64,000 nt of DNA from Lysobacter sp. GX 14042 (GTDB lineage Bacteria; Pseudomonadota; Gammaproteobacteria; Xanthomonadales; Xanthomonadaceae): the NCBI RefSeq assembly GCF_021390425.1, contig NZ_JAJUWY010000002.1, positions 372,001 through 436,000 of the forward strand, in the 5' to 3' direction. Shown here in pieces: positions 42,710-52,108 of this stretch. Position numbers and translations under genes: made by a program. Numbering within the stretch: position 1 is the stretch's first letter; every line of letters starts with the position of its first letter. The notes under the pieces were generated by a model, which worked only from the letters and a program-made list of their open reading frames with translations, ran no database searches and was not told the DNA's origin.

Positions 42710-44989
42710 TCAGTTGGTCCAGTGCGCCGCGTTCGCGGTGGGTGGCAGGACCAGGCTGGACAGCTGACCGTCGCTGGTCAGCAGGTTCAGTGCATCGGCC
42801 AGGATCGCCGCGGCCTCGTGCTGCAGCGGGTCGGGGCGGTCCTCGGCGGCCTTCTCGCGGGCGGTGTCGGTGGCAATGTCGCGCTCGTTGGCGGTCAGGC
42901 CGTCATCCGACAGGGCCAGTTCGGCCAGCGGGTCTGAGGCCAAGCCCAACTCCTCGCGGATGCGCTGGCGCTCCTCGCGGCGGGCCTCGCTGGCCTCGCG
43001 CTCGGTGCGGCGCTCGGCCTCGTTGAGCGAGATCCACTTCTTCTCCGACTCGGTGCGGAAGCGCTCGACGTCCTCCTTCCACCAGCTGAACTCGATGTCG
43101 CCGGCCACACGCTCGTGGTGCCGCGCATCCAGTCGCTCCAGCAGCGGGCCGAAGTCGCCGTAGCGGGTGTGCTCGACCGCCGAGATCTTGGTCCACGGCA
43201 ATGCGTTGTCGTAGGTGCTCTCGCCGTACTCGGTGGCATCGACTGAGGTCGGGAAATGGATGTCCGGGACCACGCCCTTGTTCTGGGTCGAACTGCCGCT
43301 GACCCGGAAGAACTGGGCCACGGTGAGCTTGACCTGGCCGAAGCGCTCGGCCTCGTTGGCCGGCCAGCGGTCCAGGTTGACCAGGTTCTGCACGGTTCCC
43401 TTGCCGAAGGTGGTTTCGCCGATCACCAGACCGCGGCCGTAGTCCTGGATGGCGCCGGCGAAGATCTCCGAGGCGGACGCCGAGCCGCGGTTGACCAGCA
43501 CCGCCAGCGGACCAGCCCAGGCGACGCCCTCGTCCTCGTCGCCTTCCACGCTGATGCGGCCGCCGGACTCGCGCACCTGCACCACCGGGCCGTCGTCGAT
43601 GAACAGGCCGGTCAGTTCGATCGCCTCGTTCAGCGAGCCGCCGCCGTTGTTGCGCAGGTCGAGCACCACCCCGTCCACGCCCTCGTCCTCGAAGCCGCGC
43701 AGCAGCCGGGCCACGTCGCGGGTCGCCGAGGCGTAGTCGTCCAGGCGCATCCGCCGGCCTTCGAAATCCTGGTAGAAGCCCGGCAGCTCGATGACCCCGA
43801 TCCGCCGGTCGGCCATGCCGCCCTCGCCTTCGATCTCGTAGATCTCGGACTTGGCCGCCTGGTCCTCCAGCCGGACCTGGTCACGGGTGATCACCACCCG
43901 CACCGGCTCGCTGTCCAGCCCGGCCTTGGCCGGGATCACGTCCAGCCGGACCTGCGAGCCCTTCGGCCCGCGGATCTTCTCGACCACGTTGTCCAGCCGC
44001 CAGCCGATCACGTCCTCCATCGGGCCGCTGGTGCCCTGGCCGACGCCGACCACGCGGTCGCCGGGACCGAGCAGGCCCGACTTGTCCGCCGGCCCGCCGG
44101 CCATGATCTCGCGGATCGCAGTCATGTCGTCCTGCTTCTGCAGCACCGCGCCGATGCCCTCCAGCGAGAGCGACATCGACAGGTTGAAGTTCTCCGCCGT
44201 GCGCGGGGTGAAGTACGCGGTATGCGGATCGATCGCCCCGGCATAGGCGTTCATGAAGGTCTGGAAGACATCGCGCCCTTCCAGCTCGTTGATGTTGTCG
44301 AGCAGGTTCACGTAGCGCTTGTCCAGCGTCTCGCGGATGCCCTCGGGCTCCTTGCCGGCCAGCTTCAGGCGCAGCCAGTCGTTGCGCACCGACTTGCGCC
44401 ACAGCGCGTCGAGTTCGGCCTGGTCCGCCGGCCAGGGCGCATCCTCGCGGTCGTAATCGAAGCGCTCGTCGGCGGTGAAGTCGAAGATGTCCTCGTGGAG
44501 CAGGCCGCGGGCATGCGCGATGCGGTCGGCGACGCGCTCGCGGTAGAGGGCGAAGATCGCGTAGGCCGGCTCCATCTGCCCGCTGCGGATCGCATCGTCG
44601 AGCAGCGTCCCGTAGCGGTCGAACTGCTTGATGTCGCTGGCCAGGAAGAACTGCTTGCCGCCGTCCAGGGCTTCCAGGTAGCGCTCGAGGATCTGCTCGG
44701 ACAGCGCGTCATCGAGCGGCTTGGGACGGTAGGCGTAGCGGCTGTCGGACAGCAGTCCGAACACCAGCTTGGCGGCGGTGGCTTGGTCCTCGGTCGGGGC
44801 GGCGGGCAGCGGCACCGGCGCGCTGGGCTCGCCGTCGGGCGTGGCCTCCCGCGCCTCCCCGTCCGCGCCCACCGGCTGCGGCAGGGTCGCCGGCGGATCG
44901 GCCGGCATGGTCGGCGGCGCCTCCACCTGGGCCAGCAGGGCCAGCGGCAGCGACAGCAGGAGAGCGAGCAGCGGGGTCTTGAGATTCAT
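42710..44989 (-). CDS. prc: Tail-specific protease (C-terminal processing peptidase, S41A)
   Basis: 759 residues, Prc-sized. A signal peptide (about 1-20) and Pro/Ala spacer come first. A long helical N-domain (about 65-240) is followed by PDZ (GIGAVLQKQDDMTAIREI, GPGDRVVGVG) and the S41 catalytic domain with Ser in NRGSASASEIFAGA and Lys in TTFGKGTVQ. The charged C-terminal helical domain (DUF3340-like) is rich in Arg/Glu. It trims or degrades periplasmic proteins from their C-terminus. The start is set by the signal peptide. Confidence 0.95.
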   Translation of the reverse strand: MNLKTPLLALLLSLPLALLAQVEAPPTMPADPPATLPQPVGADGEAREATPDGEPSAPVPLPAAPTEDQATAAKLVFGLLSDSRYAYRPKPLDDALSEQILERYLEALDGGKQFFLASDIKQFDRYGTLLDDAIRSGQMEPAYAIFALYRERVADRIAHARGLLHEDIFDFTADERFDYDREDAPWPADQAELDALWRKSVRNDWLRLKLAGKEPEGIRETLDKRYVNLLDNINELEGRDVFQTFMNAYAGAIDPHTAYFTPRTAENFNLSMSLSLEGIGAVLQKQDDMTAIREIMAGGPADKSGLLGPGDRVVGVGQGTSGPMEDVIGWRLDNVVEKIRGPKGSQVRLDVIPAKAGLDSEPVRVVITRDQVRLEDQAAKSEIYEIEGEGGMADRRIGVIELPGFYQDFEGRRMRLDDYASATRDVARLLRGFEDEGVDGVVLDLRNNGGGSLNEAIELTGLFIDDGPVVQVRESGGRISVEGDEDEGVAWAGPLAVLVNRGSASASEIFAGAIQDYGRGLVIGETTFGKGTVQNLVNLDRWPANEAERFGQVKLTVAQFFRVSGSSTQNKGVVPDIHFPTSVDATEYGESTYDNALPWTKISAVEHTRYGDFGPLLERLDARHHERVAGDIEFSWWKEDVERFRTESEKKWISLNEAERRTEREASEARREERQRIREELGLASDPLAELALSDDGLTANERDIATDTAREKAAEDRPDPLQHEAAAILADALNLLTSDGQLSSLVLPPTANAAHWTN

Positions 44990-45235
44990 GAAGTGTGCGG
45001 TTGCCCGGATAGGCGTGGGGAAGCCAGGCCCTGTGACCCAGCGTTGGCCAACAATGACACGTTTGACAGTGCCGGAAGTCGCCGGTCGTGCCCGGCGGCG
45101 CGGGATCCATTCAGGCCGCGCGGCGTGCGTCGAAATGGCGGCGCGGCAGGCGCCGGAGCGATCAAAGCACCCCCGGCGCGAAGGCCGCGGCAAGGGTGGG
45201 CGGCGGGCAGGCGGCAACGCCCGGCCGGGGCACCG

Positions 45236-46249
45236 TCAGGCCGTGGCCACCAGCCCGGCCTCCGCCGCCGAACGGTCGGCGTGGTAGGACGAGCGCACCA
45301 GCGGACCGGACGCGACGTGGGTGAAGCCCAGCGCCATCCCATACACCTCCAGCGCCTTGTACTCCTCCGGCGTCCAGTAACGCATCACCGGATGGTGGTG
45401 CGCGCTGGGCTGCAGGTACTGTCCGATCGTGACCATCTCCACGTCGTGCGCGCGCAGGTCGCGCAGGGTCTCCTGCACCTGTTCCAGGGTCTCGCCCAGG
45501 CCGAGCATGATCCCGGACTTGGTGGCAACCGCCGGGTGCTGCGCCTTGAAGCGCCTGAGCAGGGTCAGCGACCACTGGTAGTCCGCGCCGGGACGCACGT
45601 TGCGGTACAGGTGCGGCACGGTTTCCAGGTTGTGGTTGAACACGTCCGGCGGCGCGCTGGCGAGGATCTCCAGCGCCCGGTCCATGCGCCCCTTGCCACG
45701 GAAGTCCGGGGTCAGGATCTCGATCTTCGTGCCCGGGCTGGCGTCGCGCACCGCGCGGATGCAGTCGACGAAATGCTGCGCGCCGCCATCGCGCAGGTCG
45801 TCGCGGTCGACACTGGTGACCACCACGTACTTCAGCCCCATGTCGGCAACCGTCCCCGCCAGCCGCCGCGGCTCGTCGGCGTCCGGCGGCTTGGGTCGGC
45901 CGTGGGCGACGTCGCAGAAACTGCAGCGGCGGGTGCACACATCGCCCAGGATCATGAAGGTGGCGGTGCCGTGGCCGAAGCACTCGTGGATGTTCGGACA
46001 GCTGGCGTCCTCGCAGACCGTCACCAGGCGGTTGGCACGCAGCTTCGACTTGAGCTGGGCGACCGCGTTACCGGAGGGGATCCGCACCCGGATCCAGGAC
46101 GGCTTGCGCAGCACCGGGGCCTCGGCGAACTGCACCGGCGAGCGGGCGATCTTGTCGCCGGCGACCTGCTTCACGCCCGGCTGCAGCGGGGCCGGAGCCT
46201 CGCTGCCCACCACGGCAAGGGGAATGGACTTGTTGCTGGCGTCGGTCAT
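45236..46249 (-). CDS. lipA: Lipoyl synthase
   Basis: 337 residues, normal LipA length. It has the auxiliary-cluster cysteines [12 protein letters not shown] and the radical-SAM cluster [10 protein letters not shown], plus the C-terminal serine motif VRSSYHAD. It inserts two sulfurs into octanoyl chains on E2 and GcvH proteins. It lies 15 bp after lipB in the leftward dacC-ybeD-lipB-lipA run and probably serves the E2 subunit at the start of this window among others. Confidence 0.97.
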   Translation of the reverse strand: MTDASNKSIPLAVVGSEAPAPLQPGVKQVAGDKIARSPVQFAEAPVLRKPSWIRVRIPSGNAVAQLKSKLRANRLVTVCEDASCPNIHECFGHGTATFMILGDVCTRRCSFCDVAHGRPKPPDADEPRRLAGTVADMGLKYVVVTSVDRDDLRDGGAQHFVDCIRAVRDASPGTKIEILTPDFRGKGRMDRALEILASAPPDVFNHNLETVPHLYRNVRPGADYQWSLTLLRRFKAQHPAVATKSGIMLGLGETLEQVQETLRDLRAHDVEMVTIGQYLQPSAHHHPVMRYWTPEEYKALEVYGMALGFTHVASGPLVRSSYHADRSAAEAGLVATA

Positions 46250-46264
46250 GGGGGATTTCGGATT

Positions 46265-46948
46265 TCAGGGGGCCGGCGGATCGGCCGGCTCGGCCACCAA
46301 TCCGAACTGCGCGGCCAGGTGCGTCACCAGCACCGGCTTGACCGCATCCAGCGACGAAGGACCCCCGAAGTCTACCATCGAGGCCACTTCCAACCCCGCG
46401 TAACCACAGGGATTGATGCGCCGGAACGGCGCCAGGTCCATGTCGATGTTGAAGGCCAGGCCGTGGAAGCTGCAGCCGCGGCGGACGCGGATCCCGAGCG
46501 CGGCGACCTTGGCCCCGGCCACGTACACGCCGGGCGCGCCATCGCGGCGCACAGCGCCGATGTTCCAGTCGGCCAGGGTGTCGATGATCGCCTGCTCGAT
46601 CCGGCACACGTACTCGCGCACCCCGATCCTGAGCCGGCGCAGGTCCAGCAGCGGATACAGGACGATCTGTCCCGGACCGTGGTAGGTCACCTGGCCGCCG
46701 CGGTCGACGCGGAGCACCGGGATGTCGCCGGGCATCAGCACGTGTTCTTCCCTGCCGGCCTGGCCCAGGGTGAACACCGGATCGTGCTCGACCAGCCAGA
46801 ACTCGTCGGGGGTCCCGGGCCCGCGGGCGTCGGTCAGCGCCGACATCGCGCGCCACACCGGCTCGTAAGGGCGGCGGCCCAGGTCGCGCACCCGTACCGG
46901 TCGGGTCACCGGCAGCGCGGCCGGGGCTTCCACCGCTACAGCGTCCAT
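46265..46948 (-). CDS. lipB: Octanoyl-ACP:protein octanoyltransferase
   Basis: 227 residues. The LipB motifs are present: [13 protein letters not shown], the Gly/His-rich [19 protein letters not shown], the catalytic lysine in [14 protein letters not shown] and the Cys of NPCGYAG. It moves octanoyl groups from acyl carrier protein to lipoate-accepting domains. The start overlaps the end of the ybeD-like gene by 13 bp. Confidence 0.96.
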   Translation of the reverse strand: MDAVAVEAPAALPVTRPVRVRDLGRRPYEPVWRAMSALTDARGPGTPDEFWLVEHDPVFTLGQAGREEHVLMPGDIPVLRVDRGGQVTYHGPGQIVLYPLLDLRRLRIGVREYVCRIEQAIIDTLADWNIGAVRRDGAPGVYVAGAKVAALGIRVRRGCSFHGLAFNIDMDLAPFRRINPCGYAGLEVASMVDFGGPSSLDAVKPVLVTHLAAQFGLVAEPADPPAP

Positions 46949-47217
46949 TTCACCTCAGGGTGGTCGCGCAGCACCTGGTGCGCGAGGTCGTACTGCTCGC
47001 GCGAGTCGGCGCGGAACGCAATCCGCACCGAGACGTAGCGCCCGTTGGACGAGTGCCGCCAGTTGACCTGCTCGGTCAGCACCTCGATGCCGGCATCGAG
47101 CAGCCGCGCGGGCAACTCCGTCTGCAGGTCCTTGTCCGCCGCGCCCATCGCCGAAAGCTCGAAGGTGCCCGGGAACTCGAAGCCCTGCTGCTCCGGGCCC
47201 TTGCCGTCGGTGCTCAC
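46936..47217 (-). CDS. ybeD: YbeD-like (DUF493) protein
   Basis: 93 residues, the DUF493 size, with the family features [13 protein letters not shown] near the start, VTEQV-like [19 protein letters not shown] in the middle and the [14 protein letters not shown] end. The fold is an ACT-like ferredoxin domain; the role is unknown but the gene typically lies between dacA/dacC and lipB. I use the GTG at 47217 because it overlaps the dacC stop (GTGA), which implies coupling. Confidence 0.9.
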   Translation of the reverse strand: MSTDGKGPEQQGFEFPGTFELSAMGAADKDLQTELPARLLDAGIEVLTEQVNWRHSSNGRYVSVRIAFRADSREQYDLAHQVLRDHPEVKWTL

Positions 47218-48446
47218 AGCGAGTCCCACCACATCAGGATCTCGTGCCAGATGCGCTTGAAGAAACCGGCGCGCTCGACGGCTTCCAATGCCACCAGCGG
47301 CTGCTCGGCGAGCACATCGCCATCAAGCGTCACCCGCACGGTGCCGACCTGCTGGCCCTGTTCGAACGGCGCGACCAGCACCGAGGGCACGTCCATCACC
47401 GGCTGCAGCTGCTCGTAGCGGCCGCGCGGCACGGTCACCAGCACCGGCGAGGCCACGCCCAGCGCAAGCTCGTCGGCCTGCCCCTTCCACACCCGCTGGG
47501 TGGCCACCGCGGTGCCCGGCTCATAGAGGGTGTGGGTCTCGAAGAAACGGAAGCCCCAGTTCAGCAGCGCCTGGCTGTCGTCGGCGCGCTGCTTCTCCGA
47601 GCTCGAGCCCAGGACCACCGAGACCAGGCGCTGGTCACCGCGCTTGGCCGAGGCCATCAGGCAGTAGCCGGCCGCCGAGGTGTGCCCGGTCTTGATGCCG
47701 TCGACGCTGGCATCGCGCCACAGCAGCACGTTGCGGTTGGGCTGGGTGATCGAGCCGACCGTGAACTCCTTGATTGCGTTGTAGGAGTACGCCTCGGGGT
47801 AGTCGCGGGCCAGTGCGGCGCCGAGCAGAGCGAGGTCGTGGGCGGTGGACAGGTGGCCCTCGCCGGGCAGCCCGGTGGCGTTCACGAAGTGGGTGTTGCG
47901 CAGCCCGAGCCGCTGGGCGTGCTGGTTCATCAGCGCGGCGAAGGCCTGCTCGCTGCCGGCGACGTGCTCGGCCAGGGCGATGGCGGCGTCGTTGCCCGAC
48001 TGCACCACCATGCCCTTCTCCATCTCCACCAGGGGCGCGCTCTGGTTGACGTCGAAGCCGGAGTAGCTGCCGTCGGTCGCCGCACCGCCCTTGCGCCAGG
48101 CGTTCTCGCTCATCCTGACCTGGTCGTCGCGGTTGATCTTGCCCGCAGCCATCTCCGCGGCGATGACGTAGCTGGTCATCACCTTGGTGATGCTGGCCGG
48201 CGGCAGCGGCACGTCGATGTTCTCGCCGGCCAGGACCTTGCCGCTGGCCGCGTCCATGACCACCCAGGCCTCGGCCACCGGCTCGGGCGCCGGCGGCACC
48301 GGCATCGGCCCGGCCGCCGTGTCGACGCCGCCCGGCTGCGCACCCGGCTGCGGCACCGGTACCGGTTCCTGCGCGGTGGCCAGGCCGACAGCAAGGGTGC
48401 CGAGCGCGGCCAGGCCGAACGCTCGAAGGAGGCGGGGGAACTTCAT
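47214..48446 (-). CDS. dacC: D-alanyl-D-alanine carboxypeptidase (PBP5/6 type)
   Basis: 410 residues. The signal peptide ends near GLATA, then a Pro/Ala linker. The penicillin-binding motifs are SxxK (Ser85-Ile-Thr-Lys88), SGN in VVQSGNDAA, and KTG in DGIKTGHTSAAG. A beta-rich second domain and a C-terminal amphipathic helix ([15 protein letters not shown]) for membrane attachment follow. It removes the terminal D-Ala from stem peptides. It is coupled to the ybeD-like gene by a 4-bp overlap. Confidence 0.95.
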   Translation of the reverse strand: MKFPRLLRAFGLAALGTLAVGLATAQEPVPVPQPGAQPGGVDTAAGPMPVPPAPEPVAEAWVVMDAASGKVLAGENIDVPLPPASITKVMTSYVIAAEMAAGKINRDDQVRMSENAWRKGGAATDGSYSGFDVNQSAPLVEMEKGMVVQSGNDAAIALAEHVAGSEQAFAALMNQHAQRLGLRNTHFVNATGLPGEGHLSTAHDLALLGAALARDYPEAYSYNAIKEFTVGSITQPNRNVLLWRDASVDGIKTGHTSAAGYCLMASAKRGDQRLVSVVLGSSSEKQRADDSQALLNWGFRFFETHTLYEPGTAVATQRVWKGQADELALGVASPVLVTVPRGRYEQLQPVMDVPSVLVAPFEQGQQVGTVRVTLDGDVLAEQPLVALEAVERAGFFKRIWHEILMWWDSL

Positions 48447-48495
48447 CGTTGTATAACTCCGGCCGGCTGCGGGCCGGCGTACCTGTTCTGTTGGA

Positions 48496-49731
48496 CTATT
48501 CGCGCACCGGCTGCGGCCGGTCGAAACCCAGCGCCACGATCCGCGGCGCCAGCGCGCTGGCGGCGTCCCCGGCCAGCGGACCGACCCGCAGGCGCCAGAC
48601 CCGGCGGCCATTGGCCACCGCATCGTGGATGCTCGCGCCGTCGATACCGGCACCGCGCAGCGTTTCCAGCGCCCGGTCGGCATTGTCGCGGGCGGCGAAG
48701 CTCGCCACCTGCAGCACCACGCCGGCACCCGCGGCCGTTTCCACCATGGCCGGGGATCCGGCCTGCGGGGATGCGGAGGATACGCCCGTCGGGGCGGCAG
48801 CGGGAGCGGCCGTCCCGTCCGGCGCACCCGGTCGGCCGGTGGCCACGCGCACCTGGCGCTCGCGCATCCAGGCGTCGAACTGGTCGGCGGTCATCGCCTT
48901 GCCATCGGCGTTCATGTCGAACCGGTACTGACGGTCGGCGGGCGCGGCGGGCGCGGCCGCGGTATCCGGCAGCGGGCCGTCGGCGGCCGCCGTGGCGGCA
49001 GCGGCCGGCAGCGCGGCCACCAGGCTGTCCATGGAACTGGAAGGCGGCGGCGCCTCGACCGCGGCCACCCGGGTGTCGACCGGCGCCACCGCCGGACCCA
49101 GGTCGTCGGGCACCAGCGCGCGCACCTCGACCCGGCCGGTGCCGCTGCGGTCGATCCCCAGCTTCACCGCCGCGGCATAGCTCAGGTCGACCACCCGGCC
49201 CTCGTGGAACGGGCCGCGGTCGTTGACCCGCACCACCACCGAGCGGCCGTTGTCCAGGTTGGTGACGCGGGCGAAGCTCGGCAGCGGCAGGTGCTTGTGC
49301 GCCGCGGTGAAGGCGTACATGTCGTACACCTCCATGTTGGAGGTCTTGCGGCCGTGGAACTTGGTGCCGTAGTAGGAGGCGATGCCCTGCTCGACAAAGC
49401 CGGCCGGGTCATCGAACACCTTGTACTCGCGCCCCAGCACGCTGTAGGTCGGCCGGTTGCCGTAAAGCGAGCGCGGTTCGGCGACCACCTCGGGCTCGGG
49501 GATCCGGTCAACGTCGATCCGGATGTCCGGCGCGGCATCGGCGATGTGCGGCGCATACAGGCCGCCGGCGGTGTAGTGGCCGCGTTTGGACGGGTCTTCC
49601 TGCGCCGCCGGATAGGGCGAGCGCCGCGAATCGCCGGTACCCGCCGAGCCCGGGGCGGGGTCCGGCTTGCGGGGGGCACTGGAACAGGCCGCCAGGCCCA
49701 GGACCAGCAGCGCCGCCAGCAGCCGGATCAT
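48496..49731 (-). CDS. rlpA: RlpA-type septal lytic transglycosylase with SPOR domain
   Basis: 411 residues. The lipobox is LGLAAC. The double-psi beta-barrel lies at about 90-190 (GIASYYGTKFHGRKTSNME, VRVNDRGPFHEGRVVDLS, with catalytic Glu/Asp regions), followed by a long Ala/Pro linker and a C-terminal SPOR domain (about 335-411, VVLQVASFAARDNADRAL). It cleaves denuded glycans near the septum or in rod-shape growth. The start overlaps the mltB stop (ATGA). Confidence 0.93.
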   Translation of the reverse strand: MIRLLAALLVLGLAACSSAPRKPDPAPGSAGTGDSRRSPYPAAQEDPSKRGHYTAGGLYAPHIADAAPDIRIDVDRIPEPEVVAEPRSLYGNRPTYSVLGREYKVFDDPAGFVEQGIASYYGTKFHGRKTSNMEVYDMYAFTAAHKHLPLPSFARVTNLDNGRSVVVRVNDRGPFHEGRVVDLSYAAAVKLGIDRSGTGRVEVRALVPDDLGPAVAPVDTRVAAVEAPPPSSSMDSLVAALPAAAATAAADGPLPDTAAAPAAPADRQYRFDMNADGKAMTADQFDAWMRERQVRVATGRPGAPDGTAAPAAAPTGVSSASPQAGSPAMVETAAGAGVVLQVASFAARDNADRALETLRGAGIDGASIHDAVANGRRVWRLRVGPLAGDAASALAPRIVALGFDRPQPVRE

Positions 49732-50897
49732 GCTTCGACGCGCCCGGCGCCGTTGCCGGCGGCGGCCAGCGGGTCGCGCCCGGCAATCGCCTCGGCCAGC
49801 TGGTACACCGCCATCGCGTAGTGCTTGGAGATGTTGTAGCGGGTGATCGCGTAGAAGTTGTTGAAGCCCAGCCAGTACTCCGGGCCGTCCACGCCATCCA
49901 GGTTCAGCAAAGTGGCGTCCAGCGACACCCCGTCCGCACGGTGTGCGGCCGGGCTGGCCGCGGTGTAGCCTCGGGCCGCCAGCTGGGCCAGGCTGTAGCG
50001 CGGCTCCAGGCCCTCGGCCTCGAAGTCCGCGGCGCCGGCGGCGCGATCGGCGCGCACCACCACCGGGCCGCCGCGCTGCCAGCCGCCCTTCTCGACGAAG
50101 TAGTTGGCGACCGAGGCGAACACGTCATCCAGGCTGTTGAACAGGTCGACCTTGCCATCGCCATTGCCGTCCACCGCGTAGTCGCGGTAGCTGGACGGCA
50201 TGAACTGGCCCCAGCCCATCGCCCCGGCATAGCTGCCCTTGAGGGTGGTGATGTCCAGGCCGGTCTCCCCGCCCATTGCGAACAGCTGGCCGAGCTCGTC
50301 GCGGAAGAACGCTTCGCGGCTGTTCTCCCGGGCGATCTTCTCCGGCTCGCCGGTACGCGGGTAGGCGAACGCCAGGGTGTACAGGGCGTCGACCACCGGG
50401 TAGCTGCCCATGTTGCCGCCGAAGCTGGTCTCCACCCCGAGGATGGAGACGATGATCTCCGGCGGGACGCCGTACTGCGCCTCCACCCTGTCCAGCGCCG
50501 CGCGATGCTCGGCCAGGAAGGCGCGCCCGGCCTTGATCCGCGCGTCGGTGATGAAGATCGGGCGGTAGTCCTTCCACGGCTTGGCCTCGGCCGGGCGGGA
50601 CATCGCGGTGATGATGCTGTCGCGGATCTCCGCGCCGTCCAGCACCCGTTCGATATGGGCCGGATCCACGTCGTAGCGGGCCGCGGTGGTACGGATGAAC
50701 TCGGGCCGGGCGACGTCCAGTGGCTGGTACTGCGAGACCTCGGGCTCGGGCACCGCTTCGGGCTGCGGGGCGGGCCCTGCGGGGGCCGCCGGTTCCGCCG
50801 GCTGCACCGGAGGGGTGGGCGGGGCCTGCGTCGCGCATGCGGCGAGCGTCAGGACGAGTGCGCCCACCAGGGCGCGTCGGGCAAGCGGACTGGTCAT
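49728..50897 (-). CDS. mltB: Membrane-bound lytic murein transglycosylase B
   Basis: 389 residues. The lipobox is TLAACAT, followed by a Pro-rich linker. The MltB domain carries the catalytic Glu in SILGVETSFGGNMG and the motifs GSYAGAMGWGQFMPSSYRDY and DLFNSLDDVFASVANYF. DGNGDGKVDLF looks like the EF-hand-type calcium site known from Slt35. It cuts the glycan strand to 1,6-anhydro products. The gene lies between rodA and rlpA. Confidence 0.95.
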   Translation of the reverse strand: MTSPLARRALVGALVLTLAACATQAPPTPPVQPAEPAAPAGPAPQPEAVPEPEVSQYQPLDVARPEFIRTTAARYDVDPAHIERVLDGAEIRDSIITAMSRPAEAKPWKDYRPIFITDARIKAGRAFLAEHRAALDRVEAQYGVPPEIIVSILGVETSFGGNMGSYPVVDALYTLAFAYPRTGEPEKIARENSREAFFRDELGQLFAMGGETGLDITTLKGSYAGAMGWGQFMPSSYRDYAVDGNGDGKVDLFNSLDDVFASVANYFVEKGGWQRGGPVVVRADRAAGAADFEAEGLEPRYSLAQLAARGYTAASPAAHRADGVSLDATLLNLDGVDGPEYWLGFNNFYAITRYNISKHYAMAVYQLAEAIAGRDPLAAAGNGAGRVEA

Positions 50898-50940
50898 CGT
50901 CGGCGAGGTTAGCACGGCCCACCGGGGCCTCCTGAACCCC

Positions 50941-50962
50941 TGCCGGCCCCGCGGGGCCGGCA
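50941..50962 (-). terminator. Hairpin between rodA and mltB
   Basis: A perfect 10-bp inverted repeat (TGCCGGCCCC / GGGGCCGGCA) lies in the 98-bp gap after rodA. There is no T tract, so it may be a weak terminator, RNA-stability element or attenuator rather than a full stop. Confidence 0.4.
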
Positions 50963-50995
50963 CCGGCGGACCGCCATCAGCTGCCGTTCAGCTGC

Positions 50996-52108
50996 TCAGC
51001 GCTGGTGCACCGGGCGGTGCGCGCGTACCGCCATCACCACCCCCAGCCCGGCCAGCAGCGAGACCGCGGAGGTGCCGCCGTAGCTGAGCAGCGGCATCGG
51101 CACGCCCACCACCGGCAACACCCCGGCCACCATCCCGCCGTTGATCAGCACGTACACGCACAGCGACAGGCCGAGCGCCCCGACCAGCAGGCGCGAGTAG
51201 CCGTCGCGCGCTTGGGAGGCGATCCACAGGCAGCGTGCGATGACGAAGGCGTACAGCCCCAGCGTGACGACCACCCCGACCCAGCCGAACTCCTCGCTGA
51301 GCACGGCGAAGATGAAGTCGGTGGTGTGCTCGGGAATGTAGTTCAGGTGCGATTGCGAGCCGTGGCCCCAGCCCTTTCCGGTCATGCCGCCGCCACCGAT
51401 GGCGATGCGGCTCTGGATGATGTTCCAGCCGGCCCCGAGCGGATCGCGCTCCGGGTCGATGAAGGTCAGGATGCGGTCCTTCTGGTAGGGCATCAGGAAC
51501 CAGAACCAGGCCACCGGCGCGGCGACCACCACGCTCGCGCCGGCAGCCACGAACCACCACCACGAAAGCCCGGCCAGGTAGAGCACGAAGGCTCCGCTGA
51601 TGCCCACCAGCACCGCGGTCCCGAAGTCCGGCTGCAGCATCACCAGCCCGGTCGGGAGCGCCAGCAGCACGCCCGCCACCAGCAGCACCGGCAACCGCGG
51701 CGGCAGCGGCTGGTGGTTGAGGTACCAGGCCATCATCATCGGCAGGCTGAGCTTGGCGACCTCGGCGGGCTGGAAGTAGAACACCCCCAGGTTGAGCCAG
51801 TGGTTGCCGTGCTTGCCGGTCCCGATGACCAGCACCAGCGCGAGCGGAACCAGCGAGGCGGCATAGACCAGCGGGGTCCAGTTGCGCAGCTGCCGCGGCG
51901 GGACCCGCGACAGCGCCCACATCGCGGCAAAACCGATGCCGTCACGCAGCGCCTGGGCAGTGACCATCGCCTCGGACTTTCCTCCCGCGCTGTACAGCAC
52001 CGCCAGGCCGATCACCGACAGCGCCAGCAGCGCCGCCACCAGGGACAGGTCCAGGGTGCGCAGCACGTCGCGCAGCATGTCCAGCAGCCAGCGCAGCAGC
52101 ACGCTCAT
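50996..52108 (-). CDS. rodA: Rod shape-determining protein RodA (SEDS glycosyltransferase)
   Basis: 370 residues with about 10 membrane helices. SEDS hallmarks are present: GNHWLNLGVFYFQPAEVAKL, LQPDFGTAVLVG, IAIGGGGMTGKGWGHGSQ, PEHTTDFIFAVLSEEFGW and MPLLSYGGTSA. It polymerises lipid II into glycan strands for side-wall growth, together with PBP2 encoded by the overlapping upstream gene (4-bp overlap). Confidence 0.97.
   Translation of the reverse strand: MSVLLRWLLDMLRDVLRTLDLSLVAALLALSVIGLAVLYSAGGKSEAMVTAQALRDGIGFAAMWALSRVPPRQLRNWTPLVYAASLVPLALVLVIGTGKHGNHWLNLGVFYFQPAEVAKLSLPMMMAWYLNHQPLPPRLPVLLVAGVLLALPTGLVMLQPDFGTAVLVGISGAFVLYLAGLSWWWFVAAGASVVVAAPVAWFWFLMPYQKDRILTFIDPERDPLGAGWNIIQSRIAIGGGGMTGKGWGHGSQSHLNYIPEHTTDFIFAVLSEEFGWVGVVVTLGLYAFVIARCLWIASQARDGYSRLLVGALGLSLCVYVLINGGMVAGVLPVVGVPMPLLSYGGTSAVSLLAGLGVVMAVRAHRPVHQR

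Noticed and set aside
43256-47038. 1260-residue rightward frame antisense to prc, lipA and lipB
   Set aside because: It crosses three well-identified leftward genes and has the typical His/Asp/Val-rich shadow composition.
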